From SOKG01 sp964502665 (GTDB lineage Bacteria > Chloroflexota > Dehalococcoidia > SZUA-161): a stretch of DNA of 12,469 bases. Under the pieces are notes generated by a model. It was not told where the DNA came from, searched no databases, and was given only the letters and a program-made list of their open reading frames with translations. Shown here one piece after another: positions 5,997 to 12,469 of the stretch (position 1 is its first letter; each line of letters starts with the position of its first letter). Position numbers and translations under genes: made by a program. The stretch is from positions 1 to 12,469 of the forward strand of contig CAZCXP010000072.1 in the NCBI GenBank assembly GCA_964502665.1, written 5' to 3'.

Positions 5997-6506
5997 CTAC
6001 CACCTGACAGGAATAGCTTTTTCTGTAGAGAAATCAGGAGGTGGGGTCAAGTCTATGTGCAGATCTTCGACCACGTGCTGGCGCAGTGCTCCCAGGAGTT
6101 TGTGAAGCTGCTGCTGCTCGTCTGTTGACAAGGCGGGCGCGGACTCTTTGATGAGGCCTTTGATCGCCGCTATTCCGATGCCGCAGGCCTCCTCACCCTT
6201 GGCAGTTAGCTTGATCTCTGTGAACGGGCGTCCCTTGCGCTTCGGTATTCTTGTTACCAGGAGTTCCTCTTCCATTCTGTTGAGCAATCCTGTAACGCTC
6301 TGACTTTGGCGGGAGAGAAAGCGGGCGATCTCAGCGGTGGTCAACAGGCCGGGGTAGTCCCGGCAAATCCACAGAACGGCTAGCTTCTCGGGTGTTAGAC
6401 CTACCTTGGCAAGTCTAGTCTCGGCTGCCTTGTCCATCACAGACCAGGTTTGGCGAAGAAGCGCCCAGGTAGTGAGAGTCCTGTCTGAAAGCTGAAGATC
6501 GTACAT
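5997..6506 (-). CDS. MarR family transcriptional regulator
   Basis: A 169-aa MarR protein, a dimeric winged-helix repressor that usually responds to a small ligand. Residues about 10-35 form the dimer helix. Residues 36-85 hold the helix-turn-helix (LTPEKLAVLW, then LLTTAEIARFLSRQSQSVTGLLNRMEEELLVTR), and residues 86-101 the wing (IPKRKGRPFTEIKLT). The C-terminus (LSTDEQQQLHKLLGAL) completes the dimerisation region. The start is supported by AGGAGG (plus 6513-6518) 6 nt before the ATG. It is transcribed away from the acyl-CoA synthetase gene across a 475-nt region that contains candidate operators, so control of that gene and of itself is likely. An acyl-CoA or the free acid as ligand is inference from its neighbour. 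Confidence 0.92.
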   Translation of the reverse strand: MYDLQLSDRTLTTWALLRQTWSVMDKAAETRLAKVGLTPEKLAVLWICRDYPGLLTTAEIARFLSRQSQSVTGLLNRMEEELLVTRIPKRKGRPFTEIKLTAKGEEACGIGIAAIKGLIKESAPALSTDEQQQLHKLLGALRQHVVEDLHIDLTPPPDFSTEKAIPVRW

Positions 6507-6645
6507 TGGATGCCTCCTATGTTTTTTCAGTTGCCACCGGCGAGGGGCCGCTGGCCGGAGCCTGGGTGCTACCTCAGCCCTGCTTGGTCTCTGGAGTATT
6601 TGTCCTTCGCGGGCCAGCTACCCTGTTCTCTCACAGTCGCATCTG

Positions 6646-6661
6646 ATTATATACAAGTGTA
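6646..6661 (-). promoter_or_regulatory. marR -10 box with an adjacent short palindrome
   Basis: On the minus strand a perfect TATAAT (plus 6646-6651) lies about 140 nt upstream of marR. No good -35 is seen at 16-19 nt. TACAAGTGTA (plus 6652-6661), a 4-bp-arm palindrome, sits directly upstream of the box and could be a small operator. Both roles are tentative. Confidence 0.35.
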
Positions 6662-6683
6662 CGCCCATTAGCATTAAGAACCG

Positions 6684-6732
6684 ATTACGGATAGGTAGGT
6701 AGAAATTACGAAGAGCTTACAATTAGCTTACA
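6684..6732. repeat. Helically phased TTAC repeats upstream of the acyl-CoA synthetase
   Basis: ATTACG occurs at 6684-6689 and 6705-6710 (21 nt apart), and AGCTTACA at 6714-6721 and 6725-6732 (11 nt apart). The shared TTAC cores start at 6685, 6706, 6717 and 6728, so the steps of 21, 11 and 11 nt are about two, one and one helical turns. All cores face the same side of the DNA, 30-80 bp upstream of the candidate -35 at 6762. This layout suits a regulator that binds direct repeats. Confidence 0.5.
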
Positions 6733-6761
6733 TTATTGAACAACTCATCCAAGCCCCGCTA

Positions 6762-6790
6762 TTGACATTCCCAGCAGCCTGTGGTAAATG
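6762..6790 (+). promoter_or_regulatory. Candidate acyl-CoA synthetase promoter
   Basis: TTGACA (6762-6767) and GTGGTA (6781-6786) in the same spacing as the other promoters here. The -10 is TAAATG (6785-6790, 3 of 6 bases) with an extended TGG. The leader would be about 185 nt. A better hexamer, TATACT at 6795-6800, lies 27 nt from this -35 and lacks its own. Confidence 0.5.
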
Positions 6791-6849
6791 GTAGTATACT
6801 TCCTACACAATGCTCTCTTGTTTTTTGCCCTTGCCATTTTCGCTCTGCG

Positions 6850-6873
6850 CGCCGCCCCGTGCAGGGAGCGGCG
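6850..6873 (+). other. Strong leader hairpin upstream of the acyl-CoA synthetase
   Basis: CGCCGCCCC (6850-6858) pairs with GGG and GCGGCG (6864-6866 and 6868-6873) across a 5-nt loop, leaving one bulged A at 6867. That is nine GC pairs. It lies in the predicted 5' leader, about 110 nt before the start codon, and is not followed by a T-run. Eleven nt downstream is AGGAGG (6884-6889), then a four-codon ORF, ATG AGT CAC GAC TAA (6893-6907). Confidence 0.45.
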
Positions 6874-6981
6874 TTGCTCCAATAGGAGGCCGATGAGTCA
6901 CGACTAAACGACCGTTCTGCGTTTCTCGGTCTTTGTGAGCCCTGTGGGCCAGAAGCTGGGTGCAATCAAAGGAGGACGATT

Positions 6982-8574
6982 ATGGAAGACAAGCAAGCCA
7001 TAGAGGAGGCCCTGGGAAGGAGACTTCTTCTGGGGGAAAACCTCGCCCGTAATGCGCGTAAGTTTCCCGACAAGGAGGCCCTGATATACGGAGAGACGCG
7101 CCTGACCTACAAGCAGTTCAACGCTCGCGTCAATCGACTGGCCCATGCTTTCTTAGATCTGGGAATCAAGAAGGGGTCTAAGGCGGCAATACTGGCCTTC
7201 AACTGCAATCAGTTCATGGAGTCCTACTTCGCCCTGGGGAAGATCGGGGCGGTGGCTGCACCCCTCAACTTCCGGCTTCATGCTGAGGAGCTCACATACA
7301 TCGTAGACCACTCCGACGCAGAGGCCTTCATCATGGGAGAGGCCTTTGTGGAGACCGTCAGGGGCATCCAAAAAGACCTGCCCAAGGTGAAGAACTACAT
7401 TTCCATCACCGACAAACCGGTGGAGGGCATGCTGCACTTCGAATCCTGGATGGCTAAGTATCCCGACGATGAACCGCTCATTCTCGTGGATGAAGATGAC
7501 CCGGTATTCATTATGTACACCGCAGGGACCACCGGCAGGCCCAAGGGTGCCGTCCTGACACATAAGAATGAAATACTGATGTGGATGATAGCGTCCTCTG
7601 TTGTGCTCTCCGAGCCCGGACTTGGCGATGTTTGGAACTACAAGGCTTTCGCCGCTCCTCCGATATTCCATCTGGCAGCCTTCGGTTACTGCCAGTTCAT
7701 ATTCTTCCTGGGCGGAACTGTAGTGCTGCCCACCGAGGTTTTCAATCCGGCCTACATCATGGAGACCATCGAAAAGGAGAGGATCAACACAATCCTCCTG
7801 ATACCCGCCATGACCTTCTTCCTGCTGCAGTTGCCTGATCTGGACAAATACGATACCAGTTCCCTCAGGGTCTGGGCGACAGGGGCGGCAATTCTCCCTA
7901 CGGAGACCCGCAAGCAGATCATGAAGCACTTCCCCAATGTCAAGATATTCGACTTGTTCGGGCAGACCGAGATGAGTCCGCTGGTTTCAGCTCTCAGGCA
8001 CAGCGAAGCCGAGGGTAGGGAAACATCGGTGGGCAAAGCCCTCCCCTTTATCGAGATACGAGTCGTTGACGACAACGATAATGACGTCCCAGTGGGGACG
8101 GTCGGTGAAGCGATCTACCGCGGACCTACAGTGATGAAGGAGTACTACAAGAATCCTGAGGCCACTGCGGGAGCCATGAGAGGTGGATGGTTTCACTCCG
8201 GTGATCTGGTCAGGCGGGATGAAGAAGGCTACATTTACATCGTGGACCGAAAGAAGGACATGATCATCAGCGGGGGGGAGAATATCTACCCCGCCGAGAT
8301 CGAGGAGGTGCTCTATAAGCATCCCAAGATCCTTGAGTGTGCCGTTATCGGGTTCCACGATGAGGAGTGGGGCGAATCAGTCAAGGCCATCGTGGTTCCA
8401 AAGCAAGGAGAGACTATGACCGAGGAGGAGGTCGTGGAGTACTGTAAGGAGCATCTAGCCAGCTACAAGAAGCCCAAATCGGTGGAGTTCGTGGATGCAC
8501 TTCCCCGTAACCCCGCGGGAAAGGTGCTCAAGACGGTGCTCAGGGAGGAGTATGGCAGGTCCGTTAGATATTAG
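6982..8574 (+). CDS. AMP-dependent acyl-CoA synthetase (class I adenylate-forming)
   Basis: A 530-aa ligase that makes acyl-CoA from a carboxylic acid, ATP and CoA through an acyl-AMP intermediate, in the cytoplasm. The phosphate-binding loop is YTAGTTGRPKG (179-189). The adenine/ATP region is LFGQTEMSP (325-333). GDLVRRDEEGYIYIVDRKKD (407-426) gives the ribose-binding Asp408 and the hinge before the C-terminal domain. SGGENIYPAEIEEVL (430-444) is the A8-type motif. PRNPAGKVLK (508-517) carries the catalytic Lys514. Length is typical of medium-chain or aromatic/branched acyl-CoA ligases. The start is fixed by AGGAGG (6970-6975) 6 nt before the ATG. It diverges from marR and precedes the thiolase-type operon, so it probably feeds that pathway. 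The substrate is not predictable. Confidence 0.94.
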   Translation: MEDKQAIEEALGRRLLLGENLARNARKFPDKEALIYGETRLTYKQFNARVNRLAHAFLDLGIKKGSKAAILAFNCNQFMESYFALGKIGAVAAPLNFRLHAEELTYIVDHSDAEAFIMGEAFVETVRGIQKDLPKVKNYISITDKPVEGMLHFESWMAKYPDDEPLILVDEDDPVFIMYTAGTTGRPKGAVLTHKNEILMWMIASSVVLSEPGLGDVWNYKAFAAPPIFHLAAFGYCQFIFFLGGTVVLPTEVFNPAYIMETIEKERINTILLIPAMTFFLLQLPDLDKYDTSSLRVWATGAAILPTETRKQIMKHFPNVKIFDLFGQTEMSPLVSALRHSEAEGRETSVGKALPFIEIRVVDDNDNDVPVGTVGEAIYRGPTVMKEYYKNPEATAGAMRGGWFHSGDLVRRDEEGYIYIVDRKKDMIISGGENIYPAEIEEVLYKHPKILECAVIGFHDEEWGESVKAIVVPKQGETMTEEEVVEYCKEHLASYKKPKSVEFVDALPRNPAGKVLKTVLREEYGRSVRY

Positions 8575-8582
8575 TGCAATCC

Positions 8583-8735
8583 TCACCCTCACCCTTCGGC
8601 AAGCTCAGGACAGGCCCTGACCTCTCCCATCAAGGGAGAGGAACCCACCGATCCTCCCTCCCCTCGTGGGAGGGAGTTAGAGGGAGGGGGAATTCACCCT
8701 CATCATTCGGCAAGCCTGTCCCGTCAAGGGAGAGG
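8583..8735. repeat. Interspersed hairpin-rich intergenic repeat, two degenerate copies
   Basis: Copy one starts with TCACCCTCA, three variable bases, then TTCGGCAAGC (8583-8604) and ends in a perfect hairpin, CCTCTCCC/GGGAGAGG with a 5-nt loop (8621-8641). Copy two (8694-8735) repeats the same blocks but lacks internal bases, ending TCAAGGGAGAGG. Between them is another perfect hairpin, CTCCCTCCC/GGGAGGGAG (8654-8676). Such repeats are scattered between genes in many genomes and are not coding, although a 61-codon frame crosses this one. The hairpins could slow or end transcription after the synthetase gene, but no T-tract follows them. Confidence 0.75.
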
Positions 8736-8761
8736 GATTCTTGGGAGCATAATCTGTAACA

Positions 8762-8790
8762 TTGACGCTCAAGCTCAAAGGTGGTACAGT
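8762..8790 (+). promoter_or_regulatory. Candidate promoter of the HMGS-like/thiolase/ACAD operon
   Basis: TTGACG (8762-8767), a 17-nt spacer and TACAGT (8785-8790), with GTGGTA at 8781-8786. Transcription would start near 8797, about 32 nt before the ATG at 8829. It excludes the in-frame GTG at 8781, which lies inside the promoter. It begins directly after the interspersed repeat. Confidence 0.6.
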
Positions 8791-8828
8791 CATCTCGCCA
8801 AGAAAATAAACAGAGAGGATGGAGTACT

Positions 8829-10274
8829 ATGGCAGGGATCACTTCTTACGGCGCTTATGTTCCTCTACACCGCATAAACCGCATGACTATCTATTCAGCT
8901 CTGGGGTGGCTGAATCCGGCATCTCTCCTGCCCGGGGAAAAGGCAGTAGCCAATTATGATGAGGACAGCCTTACTATGGCAGTGGCTTCGGCCATGGATT
9001 GCCTGGAGGGTATTGAACGGGAGAAGATCGACGGGCTATTCTATGCCACCACCACCACGCCCTACAAGGAAAGGCAGAATGCAGGGATAATCGCCACCGC
9101 ACTCGACCTTCCTCCTGAAATCCGGACCTCCGACTTCACCACCTCCATCAAGTCTGGAACCGGTGCCCTGATTTCTGCCTACGATGCTGTAACATCGGGT
9201 TCGGCGAAGAATGTCATGGTCTGTGCTTCCGATTGCCGCCTGGGGAAACCGGGCGGCTTTCAAGAGGAGATCTACGGAGATGGTGCCGCAGCCGTTCTTC
9301 TGGGGAATAACGGGGTGATCGCCAGCGTCGAGGGCACCTATTCCGTCTCTTATGACTTCGTCGATACCTGGAGGGCCACAGAAGATAGATACAATCGTGC
9401 CTGGGAGGATAGATGGGTCCGAGATGAGGGCTACGGCAAGTTCATCTCCGAGGCCATCTCTGGGCTGCTACACAAATACAACCTTACGCCCCAGGACTTC
9501 GCCAAGGTGGTGTACCCCTGTCTCTATGTGAGAGCCCACGCAGACATAGGCAAGAAGTTGGGGTTTGAACCAGCCCAAATACAGGACCACATGTTTACCT
9601 CGATAGGCAACACCGGCACTGCTTACACGCTTATGATACTGGTGGCCGCACTCGAGGATGCCAAGCCCGGGGACAAGATACTCGTTGCCAGCTATGGAAA
9701 TGGGAGCGATGCCCTATACCTCCAGGTGACCGACGAAATAGAGAAGGCGAGGGATAGAAGAGGGATCAAAGGACACCTGGCTTCCAAGAAAGACCTGGGC
9801 AGCTACGAGAAATATGCCACCTTCCGTGAGATACTCGACATAGATACCGGCGGTCGTGGCGAGGAAATCGCTACCACCCAACTGTCAACCCTGTGGAGGG
9901 AACGCAGGATGATCCTGGGCCTTTGCGGATCGAAGTGCAAACGCTGTGGCACCCCACAATATCCTCGTCAGGAGGTATGTGCCAACCCCAAGTGTGGAGC
10001 CGTTAATGAGATGGAGGACTATCGCTTCTCCGATAAGAAGGGGCGCTTGTTCACCTATACCGGGGATGTTCTGGCTTTCAGCCCCAGCCCACCCGCGATC
10101 TACGGAATGGTAGACTTTGAGGGCGGCGGGAGATGGCTGTTTGATCTAAACGACTGTGACCTTGATTCGCTCGAGGTAGGTATGCCAGTAGAGATGAGCT
10201 TTCGCAGGAAATACCACGATGCGTCGCGTGGTATCCACGCCTACTACTGGAAAGCAACGCCGGTTCGAGCTTAG
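8829..10274 (+). CDS. HMG-CoA-synthase-like protein fused to a DUF35 zinc-ribbon/OB-fold domain
   Basis: A 481-aa fusion. Residues 1-300 have the thiolase-like fold of 3-hydroxy-3-methylglutaryl-CoA synthase (YGDGAAAVLLGN at 149-160, GKKLGF at 241-246, SIGNTGTAYTLMILVAALE at 258-276, YGNGSDALYL at 289-298). Residues about 355-481 are a DUF35 module with zinc ligands Cys370, Cys373, Cys384 and Cys389 and an OB fold after them. Aligning from memory to archaeal HMGCS, the general-base Glu falls on Thr75, the nucleophilic Cys on Ile107 and the catalytic His on Pro230. The domain therefore looks catalytically dead as an HMG-CoA synthase. The ATG at 8829 has GGAG just upstream and lies after the promoter. 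The thiolase gene follows after 24 nt. A scaffold or partner role with that thiolase is likely; the reaction is unknown. Confidence 0.85.
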   Translation: MAGITSYGAYVPLHRINRMTIYSALGWLNPASLLPGEKAVANYDEDSLTMAVASAMDCLEGIEREKIDGLFYATTTTPYKERQNAGIIATALDLPPEIRTSDFTTSIKSGTGALISAYDAVTSGSAKNVMVCASDCRLGKPGGFQEEIYGDGAAAVLLGNNGVIASVEGTYSVSYDFVDTWRATEDRYNRAWEDRWVRDEGYGKFISEAISGLLHKYNLTPQDFAKVVYPCLYVRAHADIGKKLGFEPAQIQDHMFTSIGNTGTAYTLMILVAALEDAKPGDKILVASYGNGSDALYLQVTDEIEKARDRRGIKGHLASKKDLGSYEKYATFREILDIDTGGRGEEIATTQLSTLWRERRMILGLCGSKCKRCGTPQYPRQEVCANPKCGAVNEMEDYRFSDKKGRLFTYTGDVLAFSPSPPAIYGMVDFEGGGRWLFDLNDCDLDSLEVGMPVEMSFRRKYHDASRGIHAYYWKATPVRA

Positions 10275-10298
10275 AAGTCTATTCGAAAGGGAGGCAAG

Positions 10299-11495
10299 AT
10301 GGCCGAAGGGATAAAGGATAGAGTTGCTATCATCGGAATGGGATGCACCAAGTTTGGAGAACGGTGGGACATGGGCGCCGGGAACCTGATGGTCGAGGCT
10401 TTTACTGAAGCTATTGAGGATGCCGGCATAGAGAAGAAAGACATCGATGCTGCCTGGTCTGGCACCTGCTATGAGGAGGTCTCTGTGGGGAAATCCGCCA
10501 TCCCTCTAGCGGTGACACTGAAGCTGCCGTTCATTCCGGCAACGAGGGTTGAGAATTTCTGCGCCACCGGTTCCGAGGCTCTAAGAGGGGCCTGTTATGC
10601 CGTCGCCGCCGGTGCCTACGATGTCTGTTTGGCGCTTGGTGTGGAGAAGCTTAAGGATATCGGCTACGGCGGTCTTCCTCAAGTTGACACGCAAGTGGGG
10701 ACAACATTCAGGTTTGTCTTTCCCAACTATACTCCTCCCGGGATGTTCGCCATGATGGGTACCAGGTATTTCGCGCAGTATGGCCTCAGCCCCCAGGAGG
10801 GCAAACGCGCCCTGGCCCATATATCGGTGAAAAGTCATCACAATGGGGCTTTGAACCCCAAGGCTCACCTTCGCCGTGAGATCACCATCGATGAGGTAAT
10901 GAATGCCCCTATAGTTGCCTGGCCTTTGGGCTTGTTCGATTGCTGTGGAGTAAGCGACGGCGCGGCAGCAGCTATAGTGACCCGGGCTGACATCGCCAAG
11001 AAATTCAGACCTGACCCCGTCTATGTCAAGGCGCTCCAGATCGCTGTAAGTTCAGGGGAAGAGATGATGTGCACCGACTGGGATTATGCTCACGTGGAGA
11101 CCACTGTCCATGCCTCCCAGAGCGCTTACCAGGAGGCAGGGATTAGCAGACCTCGGGAAGAGATAAGCATGATGGAAACCCACGATTGTTTTTCTATCAC
11201 TGAGCTTACCGAATATGAGGACCTGGGGATCTCTCCCAGAGGGCGTGCCAAAGAGGATATCGAGGCAGGATTCTTCGACCTCGATGGCAAAATCCCCTGC
11301 CAGCCTGACGGAGGCCTTAAGTGCTTTGGCCATCCTATCGGCGCTTCCGGGCTGAGGATGATGTATGAGATGTACAAGCAGCTTCAGGGGAAGGCTGGAC
11401 CTCGCCAGCTAAAGAACCCCAAGCTTGGCCTAACCCATAATATGGGAGGTATTCCCCCGCTAAATGTCGTCAGTGTCTGCATAGTCGGGCTCTAG
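10299..11495 (+). CDS. SCP-x type thiolase
   Basis: A 398-aa thiolase-superfamily enzyme of the sterol-carrier-protein-x/lipid-transfer branch, which cleaves 3-ketoacyl-CoA or condenses acyl-CoAs. The nucleophile is Cys88 in VENFCATGSEALRGA (84-98). His295 lies in METHDCFSITELTEYEDLG, and His345 in GGLKCFGHPIGASGL (338-352) is the second catalytic motif. The C-terminal block reads THNMGG (379-384), where classical thiolases have a Cys, as is usual for this branch. Length is normal. The start follows AGGGAGG (10288-10294) by 4 nt, and the gene lies 24 nt after the HMGS-like/DUF35 fusion. Known relatives (archaeal acetoacetyl-CoA thiolase, BbsB, Ltp2) need a DUF35 partner, and the upstream fusion supplies one. 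The substrate is unknown. Confidence 0.92.
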   Translation: MAEGIKDRVAIIGMGCTKFGERWDMGAGNLMVEAFTEAIEDAGIEKKDIDAAWSGTCYEEVSVGKSAIPLAVTLKLPFIPATRVENFCATGSEALRGACYAVAAGAYDVCLALGVEKLKDIGYGGLPQVDTQVGTTFRFVFPNYTPPGMFAMMGTRYFAQYGLSPQEGKRALAHISVKSHHNGALNPKAHLRREITIDEVMNAPIVAWPLGLFDCCGVSDGAAAAIVTRADIAKKFRPDPVYVKALQIAVSSGEEMMCTDWDYAHVETTVHASQSAYQEAGISRPREEISMMETHDCFSITELTEYEDLGISPRGRAKEDIEAGFFDLDGKIPCQPDGGLKCFGHPIGASGLRMMYEMYKQLQGKAGPRQLKNPKLGLTHNMGGIPPLNVVSVCIVGL

Positions 11496-11558
11496 ATTTG
11501 CAGATGGAGGCCGATCCCGGGTGCGCCCGTTCATTTCGTCAAGCCAAAGGAGGAAGAC

Positions 11559-12469
11559 ATGGACTTCGCTTTGACTGAAGAGCAGAGTATGCTGAAGACC
11601 AATGTCCGCAATTTTCTGGAGAAGGAGATAGTGCCTGTAGTCGATGAGCATGAGAAGGAGGGCCCGCTGACCAAGGAAGCGGCTGTCGCCTTCATTCGAC
11701 GGTTGACGCCCTTCGGCTATCTGGTTGGCTTTCTGCCCGAAGAGTACGGCGGCTCCGTATTAGAAGCCAAGACCAACGGTGTCCTCCTTGAGGAACTGGC
11801 CAGGGCCTGGGCCAGCCTCGCCGGAACGCTTTTTATTGCTGCAGGCTTCTGGTGGCTCTTGAACGAGGCGGGCAGCCCGGAGCAGAAGGACAGGCTGCTG
11901 CCTCTGGCAGCCTCCGGAGACTACATAGGTTGCATAGCAATTACGGAGCCCAACGCCGGTTCTGACGTGGCCGCCGTGGAGCTGACTGCAACCCCGGATG
12001 GGGACAACTACATACTCAATGGCACAAAGACCTGGAGCTCCAATGGCAGCATTGCCGACGCCGCTTTTGTCCTCGCCACAACCGACAAATCCCAGGGACC
12101 TCTAGCGATGTCCTTTCTCGTCGTAGAGAGAAATGTGTCCCCTTTCACCTCTAGAGAGTTGCATAAACTCGGGCTCCGTTCCTTCCCCACCGCCGAGCTT
12201 TCATTCGATGACTGTGCGGTTCCCAAGTCAAATGTTGTGGACCCAGGCTCCGGCTACCAGCGGACAATGGCCTTCTTCGATGTGTCACGGGCGATGGTGG
12301 GCGTGTTCTCCACTGGCATTGCCCAGGCTGCCATAGATGCTTCAATCAAATACGCTCAGGACAGGGTGCAGTTTGGCCGCCCCATAGGCAGTTTCCAGAT
12401 GATACAGGAGATGCTTGTCGACATGATAACGGAGACCGAGGCCGGGCGTCTCCTCAGCTTCCGCGCCCT
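11559..12469 (+). CDS. Acyl-CoA dehydrogenase, 3' end beyond the window
   Basis: The first 303 residues of an FAD-dependent acyl-CoA dehydrogenase (full family length about 380), which introduces a 2,3-double bond into acyl-CoA. The N-terminal helical domain starts MDFALTEEQSMLK. LPEEYGG is at 59-65. The FAD/substrate motif IAITEPNAGSDVA spans 126-138, and TWSSNG at 158-163 is the second flavin-contact segment. AQDRVQFGRPIGSFQ (266-280) opens the C-terminal domain. The catalytic Glu expected near residue 365 is outside the window. AAGGAGG (11547-11553) lies 5 nt before the ATG. It follows the thiolase gene by 63 nt, which contains no terminator, so it is probably in the same operon. The substrate is not predictable. 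Confidence 0.93.
   Translation, partial: MDFALTEEQSMLKTNVRNFLEKEIVPVVDEHEKEGPLTKEAAVAFIRRLTPFGYLVGFLPEEYGGSVLEAKTNGVLLEELARAWASLAGTLFIAAGFWWLLNEAGSPEQKDRLLPLAASGDYIGCIAITEPNAGSDVAAVELTATPDGDNYILNGTKTWSSNGSIADAAFVLATTDKSQGPLAMSFLVVERNVSPFTSRELHKLGLRSFPTAELSFDDCAVPKSNVVDPGSGYQRTMAFFDVSRAMVGVFSTGIAQAAIDASIKYAQDRVQFGRPIGSFQMIQEMLVDMITETEAGRLLSFRA

Noticed and set aside
6795..6800. TATACT as the synthetase -10 box
   Set aside because: It is 27 nt from the TTGACA at 6762 and has no own -35 at 16-18 nt or TG extension; still possible with an activator.
7153..7929. 258-codon minus-strand open frame inside the acyl-CoA synthetase
   Set aside because: It lies wholly within a clearly coding region on the other strand and shows no domain.
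8574..8759. 61-codon open frame after the synthetase
   Set aside because: It is a translation of the interspersed repeat (SPFGKLRTGPDLSHQGRG-type peptide), not a gene.
8781..8828. GTG at 8781 as the start of the HMGS-like protein
   Set aside because: It lies in the promoter (GTGGTA of the extended -10), adds 16 residues without resemblance to the family, and has no ribosome-binding site; the ATG at 8829 does.
1..12469. CRISPR array, tRNA, rRNA, transposase or phage genes
   Set aside because: No regularly spaced repeats, cloverleaf-type sequences or matching proteins were seen on either strand.

Overview
The window reads as a bacterial chromosome segment from an anaerobe with a large acyl-CoA metabolism. 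The gene mix is a tungsten-type aldehyde:ferredoxin oxidoreductase, a crotonase, an acyl-CoA synthetase, a thiolase, a DUF35 protein and an acyl-CoA dehydrogenase, together with two type II toxin-antitoxin modules and a glycine-rich lipoprotein. Interspersed repeats carry a TTCGGCAAGCTCAGGACAG-type core. My best guess is an uncultured Chloroflexota (Dehalococcoidia-like) lineage. This is inference from gene content and repeat style; a syntrophic deltaproteobacterial-type anaerobe is the main alternative.

Layout. (1) 1-773: a hicA-hicB module on the + strand, bracketed by imperfect direct repeats. (2) 769-3533: a minus-strand operon in which an enoyl-CoA hydratase/isomerase-family gene precedes an aldehyde ferredoxin oxidoreductase gene (17 nt gap). 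(3) 3647-4332: a mazE-mazF type module with a near-consensus promoter, an inverted/direct-repeat operator over its -35 box, and an in-frame stop codon between the best ribosome-binding-site/ATG pair and the usable GTG. (4) 4333-4601: no gene, one REP-like palindrome. (5) 4602-5444: a secreted lipoprotein on the minus strand, with a candidate promoter about 210 nt upstream. (6) 5445-5996: no convincing gene. (7) 5997-6506: a MarR-family regulator, divergent from (8) 6982-8574, an acyl-CoA synthetase. The 475 nt between them holds helically phased TTAC repeats, a candidate promoter and a structured leader. (9) 8583-8735: an interspersed hairpin-rich repeat. (10) 8829 to the end: a likely operon of an HMG-CoA-synthase-like protein fused to a DUF35 zinc-ribbon/OB domain, an SCP-x type thiolase, and an acyl-CoA dehydrogenase cut by the window edge.

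How the genes may work together (inference). The synthetase activates a carboxylic acid to its CoA thioester, the dehydrogenase and isomerase act on the acyl chain, and the thiolase with its DUF35 partner makes or breaks a C-C bond. The AOR could interconvert the matching acid and aldehyde using ferredoxin. The MarR protein is placed to control the synthetase. The most unusual protein is the HMG-CoA-synthase-like/DUF35 fusion. By my alignment it lacks all three catalytic residues (Glu, Cys, His) of HMG-CoA synthase while sitting beside a thiolase that keeps its nucleophile. This looks like a pseudo-enzyme version of the archaeal thiolase/HMGCS/DUF35 assembly.

A window-wide pattern is a repeated promoter form, TTGAC(A/G), 13 nt, then (G/A)TGGTA, at five sites. 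It fits a -35 plus extended -10 promoter with a 17-nt spacer and fixes several gene starts. No tRNA, rRNA, CRISPR array, transposase or origin was seen.
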